A stretch of DNA of 64,000 nt, taken from NCBI GenBank assembly GCA_030323885.1, contig CM059186.1, positions 167,025,417 through 167,089,416 of the forward strand, in the 5' to 3' direction. The notes beneath the pieces are model-generated. The model was not told the DNA's origin. It worked only from the letters and a program-made list of their open reading frames with translations, and made no database searches. A program made the translations under genes and the position numbers. This stretch comes from Branchipolynoe longqiensis (Eukaryota > Annelida > Polychaeta > Phyllodocida > Polynoidae). Shown in pieces: positions 45,148-55,886 of this stretch (position 1 is the stretch's first letter; every line of letters begins with the position of its first letter).

Positions 45148-45289
45148 TGTGTACCCTGCCGGAACCTGTGCCTCCCGAGGGAGAACGCGCCCACCCACCA
45201 CCTGCCAGTCCACCTACTCCCACCCCACCATCCGCCACCCTCCCATCCGCCAGCCACCTATCCACCACCCGCCACCACCCTCCCGCCCT

Positions 45290-45690
45290 TACGGCCTCGG
45301 TCCGGCTGCGGCCAGGTGCCCGACCGTTGCCCGCCCCGTACCCGCCCGGTGCCCACCCGGTGCCCGCCCGGTGCCGGCTCGGTGCCCGCCCGATGCCCGC
45401 CAGGTGCTCGCCCGGTGTCCTCCCAGTGCTCGCCATGGGCCCGTCCTGTGCCCGCTCGATGCCAGCCCGGTGCCCTCTCCCGGTGCCCTCCCCCGGTGCC
45501 CTCCCCCGGTGCCCCCCCGGTGCCCCCCCCGGTGCCCGCCCGGTGCCCCCCCGGTGCCCGCCCGGTGCCCGCCCGGAGCTCGCCCGGTGCCCGCCCTGTG
45601 TACGCCCTGTGCCCGCTCGATGCCCTCCCGGTGCCCGTTCGGTGCCCCCCCCCTGGGTGCCCGCCCGGTGCCCGCCGGGTGACCGGCCTC
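45290..45690. repeat. GCCCGCCCGGT minisatellite
   Basis: CCCGGTGCCCGCCCGGTGCC units of 10-12 bp with CGATGCC and CTCGCC variants; C-rich on the plus strand. Confidence 0.9.
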
Positions 45691-45919
45691 CTGTGGCCGG
45701 TGTGGGGTGGAGGCGGTGATGTTTATGCGTGTATATCTGGGCCCGGGTAGGAGGCTACATCCCGTTGTTCAGATGTCAGATGACCTGGCCGCGTTCCTGA
45801 CGGCGTCTGTGCACGGACGCCACAGTCTCACGACAGGTGCTTTATGCCGCTAGCCACCCGGTACCAGCGGAGCTACACCAGTAACAGGGTGGGGGCTGCA
45901 TCCCAGGGTGATCAAGGTG

Positions 45920-47520
45920 CAGCCCTACGTATTATATAGCAGCTTACCTACAACCCTGCAGAAAAGCGCACCTATAGCCCCGCACATTGTAGAACATCAT
46001 GCATACAACTGTGCACATTATAGAGCAGCTTACCTACAACTACCCTGCATACATACAGTGCACGAGCCTATGCAAGCAGCCCACCGCACATCTCTGTAGT
46101 AAGCAGCTCTACACAGTGTAGCATACAGTGTAGACAGTACTACAGCTTACACATTGTAGAGCAGCATGCATGCAAATGTACACATTGTAGAGCAGCTTAC
46201 CTAGAACCCTGCAGAAAAGCGCACCTATAGCCCCACACATTGTAGAACATCATGCATACAACTGTGCACATTGTAGAGCAGCTTACCTACAACTCTGCAG
46301 AACAGCAGACCTATAGCCCCACCCATTGTAGAACAGCATACATACAACTGTACACATTGTAGAGCAGCTTACCTACAACCCTGCAGAAAAGCGCACCTAT
46401 AGCCCCACACATTGTAGAACAGCTCTACACAGTGTAGATCAGGTTACCTACAGCTCTACACATTGTAGAGCAGCATGCATGCAAATGTACACATTGTAGA
46501 GCAGCTTACCTACAACCCTGCAGAAAAGCGCACCTATAGCCCCACACATTGTAGAACATCATGCATACAACTGTGCACATTGTAGAGCAGCTTACCTACA
46601 ACTCTGCAGAACAGCAGACCTATAGCCCCACACATTGTAGAACAGCATACATACAACTGTACACATTGTAGAGCAGCTTACCTACAACCCTGAAGAACAG
46701 CCCACCTATAGCCCCACACATTGTAGAACAGCTCTACACGAGTGTAGATCAGCTTATGTACAGCTCTACACATTGTAGAGCAGCATGCATGCAAATGTAC
46801 ACATTGTAGAGCAGCTTACCTACAACCCTGCAGAAAAGCGGACCTATAGCCCCAGACATTGTAGAACAGCATACATACAACTGTACACATTGCAGAGCAG
46901 CTTACCTACAACCCTGCATAACAGCAGACCTATAGCCCCACACATTGTAGAACAGCATACATACAACTGTACACATTGTAGAGCAGCTTACCTACAACCC
47001 TGCAGAACAGCAGACCTATAGCCCCACACATTGTAGAACAGCATACATACAACTGTACACATTGTAGAGCAGCTTACCTACAACCCTGCAGAACAGCAGA
47101 CCTATAGCCCCACACATTGTAGAACAGCATACATACAACTGTACACATTGTAGAGCAGCTTACCTACAAGCCTGCAGAACAGCAGACCTATAGCCCCACA
47201 CATTGTAGAACAGCATACATACAACTGTACACATTGTAGAGCAGCTTACCTACAACCCGGAAGAACAGCCCACCTATAGCCCCACACATTGTAGAACAGC
47301 TCTACACAGTGTAGATCAGGTTACCTACAGCTCTACACATTGTAGAGCAGCATGCATAGAGCTCTACACATTGTAGAGCAGCTTGCCTACAGCTCTGCAG
47401 AACAGCCCACCTATAGCCCTACATATTGTAGAGCAGCATGCATACAACTCTACACATTGTAGAACAGGATGGATAAGGCTCTACACATTGTAGAGCAGCG
47501 CACCTACACAGTGCAGAACA
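45920..47520. repeat. 86-bp satellite made of two 43-bp halves
   Basis: About 18 units. Half one has ACATTGTAGAGCAGCTTACC and CTGCAGAACAGCAGACC; half two has CCCCACACATTGTAGAACAG and CATACATACAACTGTAC. Spacing is exactly 86 bp at 46889-47240. A variant with AGCTCTACACAGTGTAGATC occurs at 46430, 46735 and 47300. Confidence 0.95.
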
Positions 47521-47655
47521 GGAACCCTTACTACACTGTAGTACAATGCTGCTCTACATAATAGGACCCCTTACTACACTGTAGTACTATGCTGCTCTAC
47601 ACTGTAGTACTATGGTGCTCTACACTGTAATACTACACTGCTCTACACTGTAGTA
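47521..47655. repeat. 66-bp CTACACTGTAG repeat, left part
   Basis: The palindrome-like CTACACTGTAGTACTATGCT and TGCTCTACACTGTAG words are the same as at 48645-49110. The array is split by the GGTGGT array. Confidence 0.85.
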
Positions 47656-47659
47656 CTCT

Positions 47660-48642
47660 ACAGTCGGTCGTAGTGGTGGGGTGGTAGTGGTGGGGTGGTG
47701 GTGGTTGTGAAGTGGTGGTTGGGTGGTTGGGGTGGGGTGGTGGTGGTAGTGGTGGGGTGGTGGTTGGGTGGTAGTGATGGGGTGGTGGTGGTGGGGCAGT
47801 AGTGGTAGTGGTGGGGTCGTGGTGGTTGGGTGGTAGTGGTGGGGTGGTGGTGGTGGGGCAATAGTGGTAGTGGGGGGGGTCGTGGTGGTTTGGTGGTAGT
47901 GGGTGGGGTGGTGGTGGTGAGGTGGTAGTGGTAGTGGTTGGGCGGGGTAGTGGTGGGGTGGTAGTGGTGCAGCAGGGTAGTGGTGGGGTGGTAGTGGTAG
48001 TGGGTGGGTGGTGGTGGTTGGCTGTGTGGTTGGGTGGTAGTGATGGGGTGGTGGTGGTGGGGCAGTAGTGGTAGTGGTGGGGTCGTGGTGGTTGGGTGGT
48101 AGTGGTGGGGTGGTGGTGGTGGGGCAATAGTGGTAGTGGGGGGGGGTCGTGGTGGTTTGGTGGTAGTGGTGGGGTGGTGGTGGTGAGGTGGTAGTGGTAG
48201 TGGTTGGGCGGGGTAGTGGTGGGGTGGTAGTGGTGCAGCAGGGTAGTGGTGGGGTGGTAGTGGTAGTGGGTGGGTGGTGGTGGTTGGTGGTGGGTGGTGG
48301 GGTGGTAGTGATAGAGGTGGGGTGGGGTAGTGGTTGGCTGGTGGTGGTGGGGTGGTCGTGGTGGGGTGGTGGTGGTTGGGTGGTGATGAGGTAGTAGTGA
48401 TATTGGTGTGGTGGGGTAGTGGTGGGGTGGTGGTGGTTGGGTGGTAGTGGTGGGGTAGTGGTGGGTGGTGGTGATGGGGTAGTAGTGATAGTGGTGTGGC
48501 GGGGTAGTGGTGGGGTGGTGGTGGTGGGCTGGTAGTGGTGGGGTGGTGGTGGTTGGGTGGTAGTGGTGTGGTAGTGGTGGGTGCTGGTGATGGGGTAGTA
48601 GTGATAGTGGTGGGGCGGGGTAGTGGTGGGGTGGTGGTGATT
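47660..48642. repeat. GGTGGTAGTGGTGGGG minisatellite, copy 2
   Basis: Same sequence class as 41400-42335. Block GGCAATAGTGGTAGTGGG recurs at 47856 and 48123 with its context, so there is a higher-order unit of about 267 bp. Confidence 0.94.
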
Positions 48643-48644
48643 GG

Positions 48645-49110
48645 AACACCTTACTACACTGTAGTACTATACTGCTCTACACTGTAGTACTCTACTACTG
48701 TACATGATGGGACACCTTACTACACTGTAGTACTATGTAGCTCTACACTGTAGTACTATACTGCTCTACACTGTAATACTCTACTACTGTACATGTTGGG
48801 ACACCTTACTACACTGTAGTACTATACTGCTCTACACTGTAGGACTCTACTACTGTACATGCTGGGACACCTTACTACACTGTAGTATTATGTAGCTCTA
48901 CACTGTAGTACAATACTGCTCTACACTGTAATATTCTACTACTGTACATGCTGGGACACCTTACTACACTGTAGTACTATATTGCTCTACAATGTAGTAG
49001 TCTACTACTGTGCATGTTGGGACACCTTACTACATTGTAGTACTATACTGCTCTACACTGTAGTACTCTACTACTGTACATGCTGGGACACCTTACTACA
49101 CTGTAGGACT
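48645..49110. repeat. 66/89-bp repeat of CTACACTGTAG, right part
   Basis: Starts of GACACCTTACTACACTGTAG at 48711, 48800, 48866, 48955, 49021 and 49087 give spacings 89, 66, 89, 66 and 66. The 89-bp form has an extra 23 bp. CTACACTGTAG is a near-perfect inverted repeat. Confidence 0.92.
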
Positions 49111-49199
49111 GTGCTGGTGTACCCGGGGGGACCGTTCCCGACACGGCAGTCCTGTTGCTGGTTAATTTCTACACGGCCTGGATTAGCTGTGCACACTTC
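49111..49199. other. Short single-copy junction
   Basis: Mixed sequence between two arrays. Confidence 0.4.
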
Positions 49200-49575
49200 G
49201 CACACAGTGTTCTATTTGTATACACCACGTTCCCTACTCCACTGACAGTTGTTATATCTACCTCTTTCCAACACTTTCCCTATGCTACTGACAGTTGTTC
49301 TATCTGCCTGTGTACAACACTTTCCCTATACTACTGACAGTTGTTGTATCTGCCTGTGTACAACACTTTCCCTATACTACTGATAGATGTCCTATCTCCC
49401 TGTGTACAACACTTTCCCTATACTACTGATAGTCTTTCTATCTGCCTGTGTACTACACTTTCCGTATACTACTGATACTCTTTCTATCTGCATGTGTACA
49501 ACACTTTCCGTATACTACTGACAGTTGTTCTATCTGCATGTGTACAATACTTTCCCTATACTATTGGTAGTATAT
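49200..49575. repeat. 46-bp minisatellite, left part
   Basis: Units of TCTATCTGCCTGTGTACAAC and ACTTTCCCTATACTACTGAT type, interrupted at about 49576 by an insertion and continuing from 50035. Confidence 0.93.
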
Positions 49576-50034
49576 GGGTATGCAGATATTGCAATACCTC
49601 AGGGAGTTTGACACCCATGCCCTGCAGAGTTGTAAACCACTGCCTTGTGGTACAGGTTCTTGACAGAACCGAAGGCTAAGGGAGCAAACCCTGAACAGAA
49701 AACCATGTCACTGTGGCAGCAACAAGGGCGGTTGATGTATGGAGCACCCAACATCTCCCGACAAGCCACTGCAGGGACAAATAGTTTGTGCGCCTGTCTT
49801 GACATGTTCTTGCCGGTGTGAAACCTCTATTTGCTCCTCGAGAGAGTGCCGCTGGTAACTTGCAAAAGCCAGCAGCACTTCAACACTTTTGCAGACAGCT
49901 TTCATGAAATGTACAACTGCACAAATCATCACTCTCACAGCACAGAGCTAAATGGAGCGCAGCAGTCAAGTAATGAAAGCAGTCTTTGTCGCATCACGAC
50001 CGACAGCATGATGATGATGATGATGATGACTACT
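49576..50034 (+). mobile_element. Insertion with (GAT)n tail, possible LINE 3' end
   Basis: About 450 bp of single-copy sequence inside the 46-bp array, ending in ATGATGATGATGATGATGAT (50007-50029). Array words TACTATTGGTAG and TACTACTGGTAG flank it. A simple-repeat tail plus a short flanking repeat suggests a 5'-truncated non-LTR element on the plus strand. I find no protein domain. Confidence 0.45.
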
Positions 50035-51290
50035 GGTAGATGTTCTATATGCCTGTGTACAACACTTTCCCTATACTACTGACAGTTGTTCTATCTGCAT
50101 GTGCACAATACTTTCCCTATACCTCTGATAGTTGTTCTATCTGCCTGTGTACATTTTCCCTATTCTGCTGATAGTCTTTCTATCCGCCTGTGTACAACAC
50201 TTTCCCTGTTCTACTTATGTTGCTATATCTGCCTGTGTACACCACGTTCCCTATACTATTGGTAGTTGCTATAACTGCCAGTGCACAACACTTTTGCTAT
50301 ACTACTTCTATACTACTAGTGGTTATTATAACTTTCCCTATACTTCTGGTAGTTGCAAATCTGCATGTGTACAACACTTTCCCTATACTACTGATAGTTG
50401 TTCCATATGCCTGTGTACAACACTTTCCCTATACTACTGATAATTTTTCTATTTGCCTGTGTACAACACGTTCCCTATACTACTGACAGGCTTTCCATAT
50501 GCCTGTGTACAACACTTTCCCTATACTACTGATAGTTTTTCTATCTGCCTGTGTACAACACATTCCCTATACTACTGACAGTCTTTCTATCTGCCTGTGT
50601 ACAACACTTTCCCTATACTACTGATAATTTTTCTATTTGCCTGTGTACAACACGTTCCCTATACTACTGACAGGCTTTCCATATGCCTGTGTACAACACT
50701 TTCCCTATACTACTGATAGTTTTTCTATCTGCCTGTGTACAACACATTCCCTATACTACTGACAGTCTTTCTATCTGCCTGTGTACAACACTTTCCCTAT
50801 ACTACTGATACTTTTTCTATTTGCCTGTGTACAACATGTTCCCTATACTACTGACATTCTTTCCATATGCCTGTGTACAACACTTTCCCTATACTACTGA
50901 TAGTTTTTCTATCGCATGTGTACAGCACTTTCCCTATACTTCTGGTAGTTGCTATATTTGCACGTGTACAACACTTTCCCTATACTACTGCTCGTTGCTA
51001 TATCTGCTTGTGTACAACTTTCCCTATGCTACTGGTAGTTGTTCTATCTACCTCTTTCCCTCACTTTCTGTATACTACTAATATCTCTTCTATATTTCCT
51101 GTACGACTTTCCATATTCTATTGGTATTTATTCTAGCTGTCATTGTACAGTACCATCCCTATATTACTGATAGTCCTTCTATCTGCAGTGTCCAACACTT
51201 TTCTTATACTGCTGATAGTTATTCTATCTGCATCGTTTATTCTACATCTGTTTAACACTTTCCCTGTATAACACTTTGCCTGTGTTACTG
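50035..51290. repeat. 46-bp minisatellite, right part, with 4-mer higher-order repeat
   Basis: Units of CTGCCTGTGTACAACACTTT plus CCCTATACTACTGATAG. A run of four units recurs 184 bp apart (CTGATAATTTTTCTATTTGC at 50437 and 50621), an exact 4x46 spacing. Units decay towards 51100-51290. Confidence 0.93.
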
Positions 51291-51354
51291 AACAAGGCAT
51301 CGATAGTGGCCTACTGAGAACCACACCTAAGATCTAACAGCATCGTAGCGAATT

Positions 51355-51550
51355 TGTGTAAAAACAACTGCACCTATAGCGGGATTCGAACCCACACTTT
51401 TTGTCATTCCAGGACTAGCATGCTAACCATTACATTGGCTAGATTCTCTTGATGAAATCATCCTATCCACACCAACCTGTCTATGTGGATCCTTGGCTGA
51501 GAGGCCAGTGCAGACTCTTACACTCATCCCCTTGGAGTTGTAAGTATTTT
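51355..51550 (-). mobile_element. SINE family C, antisense copy
   Basis: GGGATTCGAACCCACACTT (B box reversed) and AGCATGCTAACCATTACATT (A box reversed), then GGATCCTTGGCTGAGAGG. This is the best preserved copy of the family also seen at 525-690. Confidence 0.72.
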
Positions 51551-51639
51551 AAATGGTTTACCTCCATAAGTTTGTTAATGCGTACAAGTACATACCAGCA
51601 ATGCACAGGTTCAACAACTACACAACCCATAGTTGTATG

Positions 51640-51860
51640 GGACACTGGCCCATGGCAGCAATGTTGGTGGGGTTTTGAAAATGGGAAATATTGCTCTCGA
51701 GCAGGATTCTAAGCTACACTTCTTGCCATTCCAGGGATACTTCATGCTAACCATTACGCCACCTAGGCTCCCTGATGCAACCACCCTATTGACACCTACG
51801 GGTTTAGGTGGCTCCTTCCCTGATAGGTCAGTCCATACTGCTACATTATATTGGCAGGGG
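51640..51860 (-). mobile_element. SINE family C, antisense second copy
   Basis: AAAATGGGAAATATTGCTCT, CATGCTAACCATTACGCCAC and GGCTCCTTCCCTGATAGGTC repeat the order seen at 525-690. Its left part runs into a short tandem repeat. Confidence 0.68.
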
Positions 51861-51970
51861 TCTAGGTGGCTCCTTCCCTGATAGGTCAGTCCAGACTGCT
51901 ACACTATATTGACAGGGGTCTAGGTGGCTCCTTGCCTGATAGGTCAGTCCAGACTGCTACACTATATTGA
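51788..51970. repeat. 61-bp tandem repeat, three copies
   Basis: TAGGTGGCTCCTTCCCTGAT and GTCAGTCCAGACTGCTACAC repeat three times, with AGGGGTC between. The unit derives from the end of SINE C. Confidence 0.88.
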
Positions 51971-52140
51971 GAGGCGGCCGTGGTGGCCAGCTTGGGCTTG
52001 TTTATAACCAGCACTTGTCCTCCTGCTATCAACTCCTTCACCCACATTCGGCGCAGCCTTCCTCGACTACTTAACATCTGTTCCATAAAACCATTGTCAA
52101 CCGCCTACTTAATAACCTCCCCTCCCCTTCACTACCCCAA

Positions 52141-52440
52141 GCTCCTCCCTCCAGGTCCCCCCCCCCCAGTCCCCCTCTCACGTTCCCTCCACTCCCCCCC
52201 CCCCATCCCAGACCGGGCCCTGCCCCCAGCCCCCCGTCCAGCTCCACTCCACGCACCCTTGCACCTCCCCCTGACTGCCCCCAGTCTTCCCCCTCCCATC
52301 TGACTGGGCCCTTCCCCCAACTGCTCCCCCCTCACCGAGCCCTGCACCCAGCTCCCCGGTCCCCCCCCCCCCCCCCCCCCCCCCTCCGACCGAGCTCTGC
52401 CGCCGCTCCCCGCCTCCAGCCCCACTTGTCGCCTCCAGAT
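52141..52440. repeat. C-rich low-complexity tract
   Basis: C runs at 52158-52168, 52195-52203 and 52362-52384, with CCCCAG spacing words. The minus strand is G-rich. Confidence 0.8.
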
Positions 52441-52964
52441 GCTCCATCCTCACTCCGCTGCGCGCCCCAGGAGGCTGGCTCCATCTTGACGCGCTAAATC
52501 CCATCTGGCGCACATCAATATTGCAGCCTCGCTTTCACACCGTCCGGCGCGTGACGTCACATCGGGCCGCGCATGCGCCGCGCACGTTTATGTTGCACTA
52601 CAATGCGGTGGCCTGATGGCCAGGCCTCCAGTGGCGCCCTCTGGGGCAGACTGCGGGTACCAGTTCAGCGTCTCACGCCTGGTGACCGGACGTGAACCCT
52701 GACCTCTGGAGGGGCTAAAGGTACATAGTTCCATGGGTTTTAATGTCTACTATATTCTAAAAAAATAAATAGATTAGGTGTATCGCTTCAATCTACTTTA
52801 TTATATTTTGTAAGACTTGTTTTCGTAAATAAATAACTTTGGAGATAGTTGAAATTAAAACATGCTCAATAAATGTGATGTGCGTTCAGAAATGGTGGAC
52901 AGCCTAGTCTGACTTACAACAGTTTCAGGTTTTGTTACATCAATTTAGGACGAAGCATGGTTCC
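52441..52964. other. Non-genic single-copy stretch
   Basis: GC-rich at 52530-52600 with GCGTGACGTCACATCG, then AT-rich. No gene. Confidence 0.45.
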
Positions 52965-53343
52965 AGTGTTGTGGTGAGTAGTGATGCGGTGATGTGATGA
53001 GTTGCTCTGAAGATGTGATGAGTTGCTCTGGTGATGTGATTTGTTGCTCTGGTGATGTGATGAGTTGCTCTGGTGATGTGATGAGTGGCTCTAGTGATGT
53101 GACCAATGGCTATGGTGATGTTATGAGTGGCTTTGGTGATGTGATGAGTTGATATGGTGATGTGATGAGTGGTTGTGGTGATGTATTGAGTGGATCTGAT
53201 GATGTGTTGAGTGGTTGTGGTGGTGTGATGAGTGGCTCTGGCGATGTGATGAGTGTGTCTGATGATGTGATGAGTAGTTGTGATGATGTGATGAGTGGCT
53301 CTTATGATGTGATGAGTGACTATGATGATGTGATGAGTGGCTC
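52965..53343. repeat. 21-bp satellite (GGTGATGTGATGAGTGGCTCT), left part
   Basis: About 17 units of 20-21 bp with TCTGATGATG, TTGTGATGATG and GAAGATG variants. The frames reading MSGSGDV or HHIT repeats are artefacts. The array continues from 54057 after a LINE insertion. Confidence 0.94.
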
Positions 53344-53357
53344 TGAAGATGTGATGA

Positions 53358-54056
53358 TTGATTGATTGATTGGTGGTTGCTTTGCGCCATGTCAGCAGCA
53401 TAGGCCATATTCACTGCGAGAAATGTTAGTTTTTTTGTTCAAACCATCGCTTTTACATGTAAAAGCAGACAATCAATTATGTGCCAATAGACACTCATTA
53501 AATTGGAAAGCTCACAATCATATATTTGTGGTCAAAGGAAACAAATTCCCATAGAAAAAGAAAAGTTTTATTAATAATTGATAGAATCTATTTAGTAAAT
53601 TATATGAGGTGGTACAGTCCAGCTGCCCTGTAAAAGGCTAAAATGTTTTCCTGTTTTACCTTAGTAAAAAGGTCATGCATACTGTCTGCAGTGTGGAACT
53701 GTTGTCGCAGGGCCAAAAAATCAACGCAGCTTAGTAAAATGTGTTTGAGTGTCAGCGGGGACTGACACCGAATACATTCAGGGGGAGGTTCCCCCTTGAG
53801 CAGAAAAGCATGTGTAAGCCATGAGTGACCAATACGGCAGTGGCTAAGGACCACTTGGTCCCGCCAACCTCCCACATGAGTCTGTGGTGGCATTCCCACA
53901 TATGGTTCAATTTCTTTAAGTTTATTAATGTTTTCATCCCACTCGTGTTGCCATTTGGATTTTATGTGGGTGGCTATTAGTGGTTTCAGATCAGAGTGAG
54001 GGATCAGAAACGGTTCAAGATCACAGTTCAGGGCCTTCTTCACAGCCCGATCAGCT
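53358..54056 (-). pseudogene. LINE 3' end (RNase H C-terminus and CHHC-like motif) inserted in a satellite
   Basis: The minus strand opens with ADRAVKKALNCD, like the end of a LINE RNase H domain, and continues with GWRDQVVLSHCRIGHSWLTH and PPECIRCQSPLTLKHILLSC. That is the Cys/His motif (C-x2-C, then H-x4-C) common after RNase H in I, Jockey and related elements. It ends at a short AATC tail (53358-53371). TGAAGATGTGATGA flanks both sides (53344-53357 and 54057-54070), consistent with a 14-bp target duplication, though the satellite itself contains such words. Everything before the RNase H end is missing, so this is a 5'-truncated copy of about 700 bp. Confidence 0.85.
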
Positions 54057-54450
54057 TGAAGATGTGATGAGTTGCTCTTGTGATGGGATGAATGGCTCTG
54101 GTGATGTGATGAGTGGCTTTGGTGATGTAATGAGTTGCTCTGGTGATGTGATGAGTGGCTTCGGTGATGTGATGAGTGGCTGTGGTGATGTGATAAGTGA
54201 CTCTGTTGTGATGAGCGGCTATGGCGATGTGATGAGTGGCTATGGTGATGTGATGAATGGCTTTGGTGATGTAATGCATGCCTCTGATGATGTGATGAGT
54301 GGCTCTTATGATGTGATGAGTGGCTCTGATGATGTGATGAGTGGATCTGATGTGATGAGTTGCTCTGGTAATGTAATGAGTGGCTCTGGTAATGTGATGA
54401 GTGGCTCTGGTGATGTGATGAGTGTCTCTGGTGATGTGATGAGTCGCTTA
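54057..54450. repeat. 21-bp satellite, right part
   Basis: About 19 units of TGGTGATGTGATGAGTGGCT, in the same phase class as 52965-53343. The array was contiguous before the LINE inserted. Confidence 0.94.
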
Positions 54451-54982
54451 GCTCATGTGGTGAGGAGTGACTCCAGGTACGGTTACGTTGGTATCAACAT
54501 CAACACCCACTAATCCCAGTATACACTTATTACTGCTTGATAATGCTGCCTGGCTAGAATGCAGTGCTATTGGTAAGATGCTATGATAGCTCTCATTATC
54601 CTGGCATTACGTCACCTACTTGTTTCCTATGCTAGCGTACTAGTCCCTACATGAGCATCATCACCACACGGTGGTGGCAGATACTATGCTGACCCCTGTT
54701 GTCCATGAATCGTGACAGGTGGCAGCAGTCTAACCAGATGCGCGCACCCTGAGTCGACCGCCCACTTGTCCGACTGGCTAGCGGCCACCCCCTCCCCCCC
54801 ATGAGAGGTTACCTGTGACCTGGCTGGTTAGGGCCCAGGTCACGTGGTTCTGTGATGCCACGGTACGCGGAGGAAGGATTAAGCTGTGACGTTTACATCT
54901 TTCTCCCTGTCTTCTCTTTGTGCTGCCTCAGTTACAGACCAGCGAAGAAGCGGCCGCAACACAACCACATGGCCTCTCACAC
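54451..54982. other. Non-genic single-copy stretch
   Basis: Nothing recognised. Confidence 0.4.
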
Positions 54983-55190
54983 TAGCTGGTTGATTGTTTT
55001 TGGAGTTTTACGTCCTGGCAACATCTCAGGTCATATCAGGTCGGGGTCAAACTAGTAATACATAAAACCCGGTAAGGTGGTGACAATTATAAGTCATTTA
55101 AATCTTTGCATTTACCTCAGTCGGGATTACATCCCACGACCTGCAGCATATTGTAAAATATTCCGACTTTTTAGGTCTGGTTCATAAATA
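54983..55190 (-). mobile_element. Antisense SINE with family A tail
   Basis: GGAGTTTTACGTCCTGGCAA and CATCTCAGGTCATATCAGGT are the reversed family-A tail. Further on, TCGGGATTACATCCCACGAC and CCGACTTTTTAGGTCTGG resemble the reversed head region of family B. A chimera or a third family is possible. Confidence 0.55.
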
Positions 55191-55789
55191 AATAATAGTT
55201 AAAATATATTCTAAAATATCTCCTTTTCATAAAACTCATATGTGAAGCATTGAGAAAACTGTTTTAATCATATTTAAATCATCCAGTTATTTCTATAAAG
55301 TCATTATAATAATATTAAAATTATATAAGTACCACTATAAAACCTCTCTAATAATACCTAATTCATTCTATCATGTTGCTAAATACATGTGCATAATATT
55401 CAAACCAAGTTGTGAAACCATGGTAGATTATGTATATTAAGTGAAAGGATAATTAATATCAGATTGTTCTAAGGTTCTACATCAAATATAACCACTGGAG
55501 ATAAGAACTCTGGAAAATTATTACTGCATTGGTTTATTTACATGTATTCCTGAATTGAAGTCTGTTGGTATTATATATTGTATGAAAGGAGGTAAATGCT
55601 GAAACTAAGGGCAGCATATACAGTTGATGCAGACTGGTTTCTTCACCCAGACAAATAGTCTGTGAAGAATGCCACAGAATGGGTATAATAATTAAGTCAA
55701 GAATTTCTGTGTGCTTGTTATTGTTATGGTATGACTTACAGATGCCAGTATCTGAGGGAGTGTTAGGACACAGGTGACAATGCATGGGG
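55191..55789. other. AT-rich non-genic stretch
   Basis: Strongly AT-rich, no repeat unit or coding signal. Confidence 0.5.
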
Positions 55790-55855
55790 GTTGTGTGTGT
55801 GTGTGTGAGTGTTTGCAGGACCTGCCAAAGCCAGGTGTCAGGCTGGAGGTGGGAG

Positions 55856-55885
<30 letters not shown>
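55790..55885. repeat. (GT)n microsatellite pair
   Basis: GT runs at 55790-55808 and 55858-55885, about 20-28 bp each. Confidence 0.9.

Positions 55886-55886
<1 letters not shown>

Noticed and set aside
43858..45750. 630-codon plus-strand frame
   Set aside because: Driven by the 49-bp array, whose unit lacks stops in every plus frame; the two other frames are almost as long and none has a domain.
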